From positions 1 through 7,087 of the forward strand of contig JAICHN010000274.1 in NCBI GenBank assembly GCA_025924845.1: a stretch of DNA of 7,087 nucleotides, in the 5' to 3' direction. Origin of the DNA: Chloroflexota bacterium. GTDB lineage: Bacteria; Chloroflexota; UBA5177; JANWHV01. The translations under genes and the position numbers were made by a program. Positions within the stretch are counted from its first letter, which is position 1. Every line of letters starts with the position of its first letter. The notes beneath the pieces are model-generated. The model ran no database searches and was not told where the DNA came from. It saw only the letters and a program-made list of their open reading frames with translations. This document shows positions 6,381 to 7,087 of the stretch, one piece after another.

Positions 6381-6421
6381 GGCGTGCCCTCCGGCCGGCA
6401 AGACGGAACAGCGCGTCCTCC

Positions 6422-6450
6422 CCACACCGATGGACCATCCCTCGGTGTGG
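6422..6450. promoter_or_regulatory. Perfect 9-bp inverted repeat upstream of the TPR-DUF2325 gene
   Basis: CCACACCGA (6422-6430) and TCGGTGTGG (6442-6450) form a perfect inverted repeat around an 11-nt centre. It lies about 42-70 bp upstream of the ATG at 6380. It could be an operator for a dimeric regulator or a stem-loop in the leader RNA. A U-tract that would make it an intrinsic terminator is missing. Confidence 0.5.
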
Positions 6451-6488
6451 AAAGAAGCTTGGCGGCTGGAGGCACGACCTTCATACGA

Positions 6489-6504
6489 GCCCTTCTATAA
6501 GGGC
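6489..6504 (-). other. Short hairpin after tRNA-Cys
   Basis: On the minus strand, GCCCTT-ATAG-AAGGGC is a perfect 6-bp stem with a 4-nt loop, 32 bp after the tRNA-Cys 3' end. A second possible stem, GGCAG/CTGCC (6518-6522 with 6502-6506), overlaps it, so the two could be alternatives. There is no run of U after it, so it may be a processing or weak termination signal rather than a proper intrinsic terminator. Confidence 0.35.
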
Positions 6505-6536
6505 AGGGCCGGATCTCTGCCTGAGGAGGACTGGGG

Positions 6537-6608
6537 AGGCGACGGTCGGAATCGAACCGACGATAAGGGTTTTGCAGACCCCCGCCTTAACCACTTGGCT
6601 ACGTCGCC
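6537..6608 (-). tRNA. tRNA-Cys (anticodon GCA)
   Basis: The minus strand folds as a 72-nt cloverleaf. It has acceptor GGCGACG/CGTCGCC (6602-6608 with 6538-6544), D-arm GCC/GGC with loop AAGTGGTTAA, anticodon stem GGGGT/ACCCT with loop CTGCAAA (anticodon GCA), variable loop TATC, T-arm GTCGG-TTCGATT-CCGAC and discriminator U at 6537, the identity base typical of tRNA-Cys. The bases after it are CCC, so CCA is added after transcription. It has its own promoter and lies upstream of the TPR-DUF2325/kinase operon on the same strand, so transcription may continue into that operon. Confidence 0.96.
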
Positions 6609-6623
6609 CAGCATTACCAAAGC

Positions 6624-6653
6624 ATGATAGCGACCCCATAGGCCGACGGTCAA
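6624..6653 (-). promoter_or_regulatory. Sigma-70-type promoter for tRNA-Cys
   Basis: On the minus strand, TTGACC (6648-6653) and TATCAT (6624-6629) are separated by 18 bp, a close match to consensus. The -10 lies 15 bp before the mature tRNA 5' end, so the primary transcript would have only a short leader. In the absence of a strong terminator it may also feed the downstream TPR-DUF2325/kinase genes. Confidence 0.7.
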
Positions 6654-6725
6654 CCGTTTCACTGATCGACCCAATGGGGAACGGCAATGTGCGTTACATT
6701 TAAGCTTTGCTTCAGGTGAGAGCGT

Positions 6726-6768
6726 GGGGGCGCGACCGCCTCGCCGGCGCCGGACGGATGTCGCCCCC
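6726..6768. other. GC-rich stem-loop in the leader of the PAP2 gene
   Basis: GGGGGCG (6726-6732) pairs with CGCCCCC (6762-6768). Between them is the perfect 10-bp palindrome CCGGCGCCGG (6744-6753), so the whole could fold as a branched stem. It lies about 57-99 bp upstream of the PAP2 start. It may be a leader RNA structure or an upstream terminator without a clear U-tract. I could not match it to a known riboswitch class. Confidence 0.4.
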
Positions 6769-6788
6769 CAGTGGGACCGATGCTGATC

Positions 6789-6810
6789 CGCCCATGGTGC
6801 CGGGTGGGCG
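6789..6810 (+). promoter_or_regulatory. Stem-loop abutting the ribosome binding site of the PAP2 gene
   Basis: CGCCCA (6789-6794) and TGGGCG (6805-6810) form a perfect 6-bp inverted repeat with a 10-nt loop. It ends at the base just before the AAGGAGG Shine-Dalgarno site (6811-6817). The position suggests an effect on ribosome access, but no partner or ligand can be named. Confidence 0.4.
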
Positions 6811-6824
6811 AAGGAGGGGCTCGA

Positions 6825-7087
6825 GTGGACTACGACCTGTTCAAGAGCATAAACGGGCTGGCCGGGCATAGCGGCGCCGTGGACGCCGTCATGGAGATGT
6901 TTGCTACTAAGGGGCCGTACATTATGCTCGCGCTCATGGCGCTGCTCTGGCTGCTTCCCCGTCCAACCGTGCCGCGCGGGTTGGAGCGCCGCCTGGTGAT
7001 CTATGCGGGCATCTCCATGGCCATAGCGCTTGGCCTCAATCAGATCCTCGGCCACACCTGGGATCGGCCGCGCCCGTTTCTGGCGCA
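6825..7087 (+). CDS. PAP2 family membrane phosphatase, undecaprenyl-diphosphatase-like, C-terminus cut by window edge
   Basis: The frame runs 87 codons to the right edge without a stop and begins VDYDLFKSINGLAGHSGAVD (first residue from GTG), typical of BcrC-like PAP2 phosphatases. Two hydrophobic segments are visible: about residues 31-46 (YIMLALMALLWLL) and 57-75 (LVIYAGISMAIALGLNQIL). These are followed by LGHTWDRPRPFLA, matching the first phosphatase motif, which ends in Arg-Pro. The second and third motifs (the PSGH and SRxxxxxHxxxD regions) lie beyond the window. Family members dephosphorylate undecaprenyl diphosphate at the membrane to recycle the cell-wall carrier lipid, and some act on other lipid phosphates. 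The GTG start is supported by AAGGAGG 7 nt upstream. The gene is not part of the minus-strand operons. The leader carries two stem-loops. Confidence 0.85.
   Translation, partial: MDYDLFKSINGLAGHSGAVDAVMEMFATKGPYIMLALMALLWLLPRPTVPRGLERRLVIYAGISMAIALGLNQILGHTWDRPRPFLA

Noticed and set aside
6381..6425. Upstream GTG start adding 15 residues to the TPR-DUF2325 protein
   Set aside because: The ATG at 6380 has GGAGGG at ideal spacing, while the extension passes through the inverted repeat region and looks non-coding.
6705..6824. Known riboswitch upstream of the PAP2 gene
   Set aside because: Glycine and yybP-ykoY type consensus pieces were considered but not matched; only generic stem-loops can be supported.
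6495..7055. 186-codon minus-strand open frame over tRNA-Cys and the PAP2 gene
   Set aside because: It runs through the tRNA and antisense to the PAP2 gene, which has a clear start, ribosome site and motifs.
1..7087. CRISPR array, insertion sequence, integrase or phage genes
   Set aside because: No regularly spaced repeats, transposase or recombinase motifs were seen on either strand.

Overview
This is a GC-rich bacterial stretch with strong purine-rich Shine-Dalgarno sites, frequent GTG starts (four of the six protein genes) and two tRNA genes that do not encode CCA directly after the discriminator base. Gene styles (sulfatase-like hydrolases, BadF-type kinases, palindromic GC-rich intergenic elements) fit Chloroflexota or a similar GC-rich, non-proteobacterial lineage. 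That placement is an inference; no marker in the window fixes the taxon.

Left part (1-3383): a divergent locus. A sulfatase-like hydrolase (minus strand, running off the left edge) is preceded by a TIM-barrel sugar isomerase/epimerase with a 15-bp gap, clearly one operon. Facing away from them is a cupin-AraC regulator on the plus strand. The 297-bp shared intergenic region carries an approximately 80-bp compound palindromic element and an operator-like dyad. The layout suggests an inducible catabolic unit acting on a sulfated, phosphorylated or otherwise esterified sugar. The hydrolase has Thr where sulfatases carry the Cys/Ser that becomes formylglycine, so the true ester is uncertain.

Middle part (3337-6608): everything reads on the minus strand. 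A tRNA-Cys(GCA) with a good promoter is followed by a 641-residue protein of unknown function (unknown N-terminal region, Pro/Asp-rich linker, TPR-like helices, C-terminal DUF2325-like domain). This overlaps by 10 bp, and so is translationally coupled to, a BadF/BadG-type N-acetylglucosamine-kinase-like protein. A tRNA-Leu(UAA) follows. The AraC gene runs convergently into this tRNA: its last 15 codons and stop lie antisense to the tRNA, with the stop at the anticodon. A 15-bp near-copy of the tRNA-Leu 5' end lies 70 bp upstream of it.

Right part (6609-7087): a 216-bp leader with the tRNA-Cys promoter (minus) and two GC-rich stem-loops precedes a plus-strand PAP2-type membrane phosphatase (undecaprenyl-diphosphatase-like), cut by the right edge.

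The best candidates for something undescribed are the coupled TPR-DUF2325/BadF-kinase pair bracketed by tRNA genes, and the Thr-type sulfatase-like/epimerase unit with its divergent regulator. No CRISPR array, transposase, integrase or rRNA was seen.
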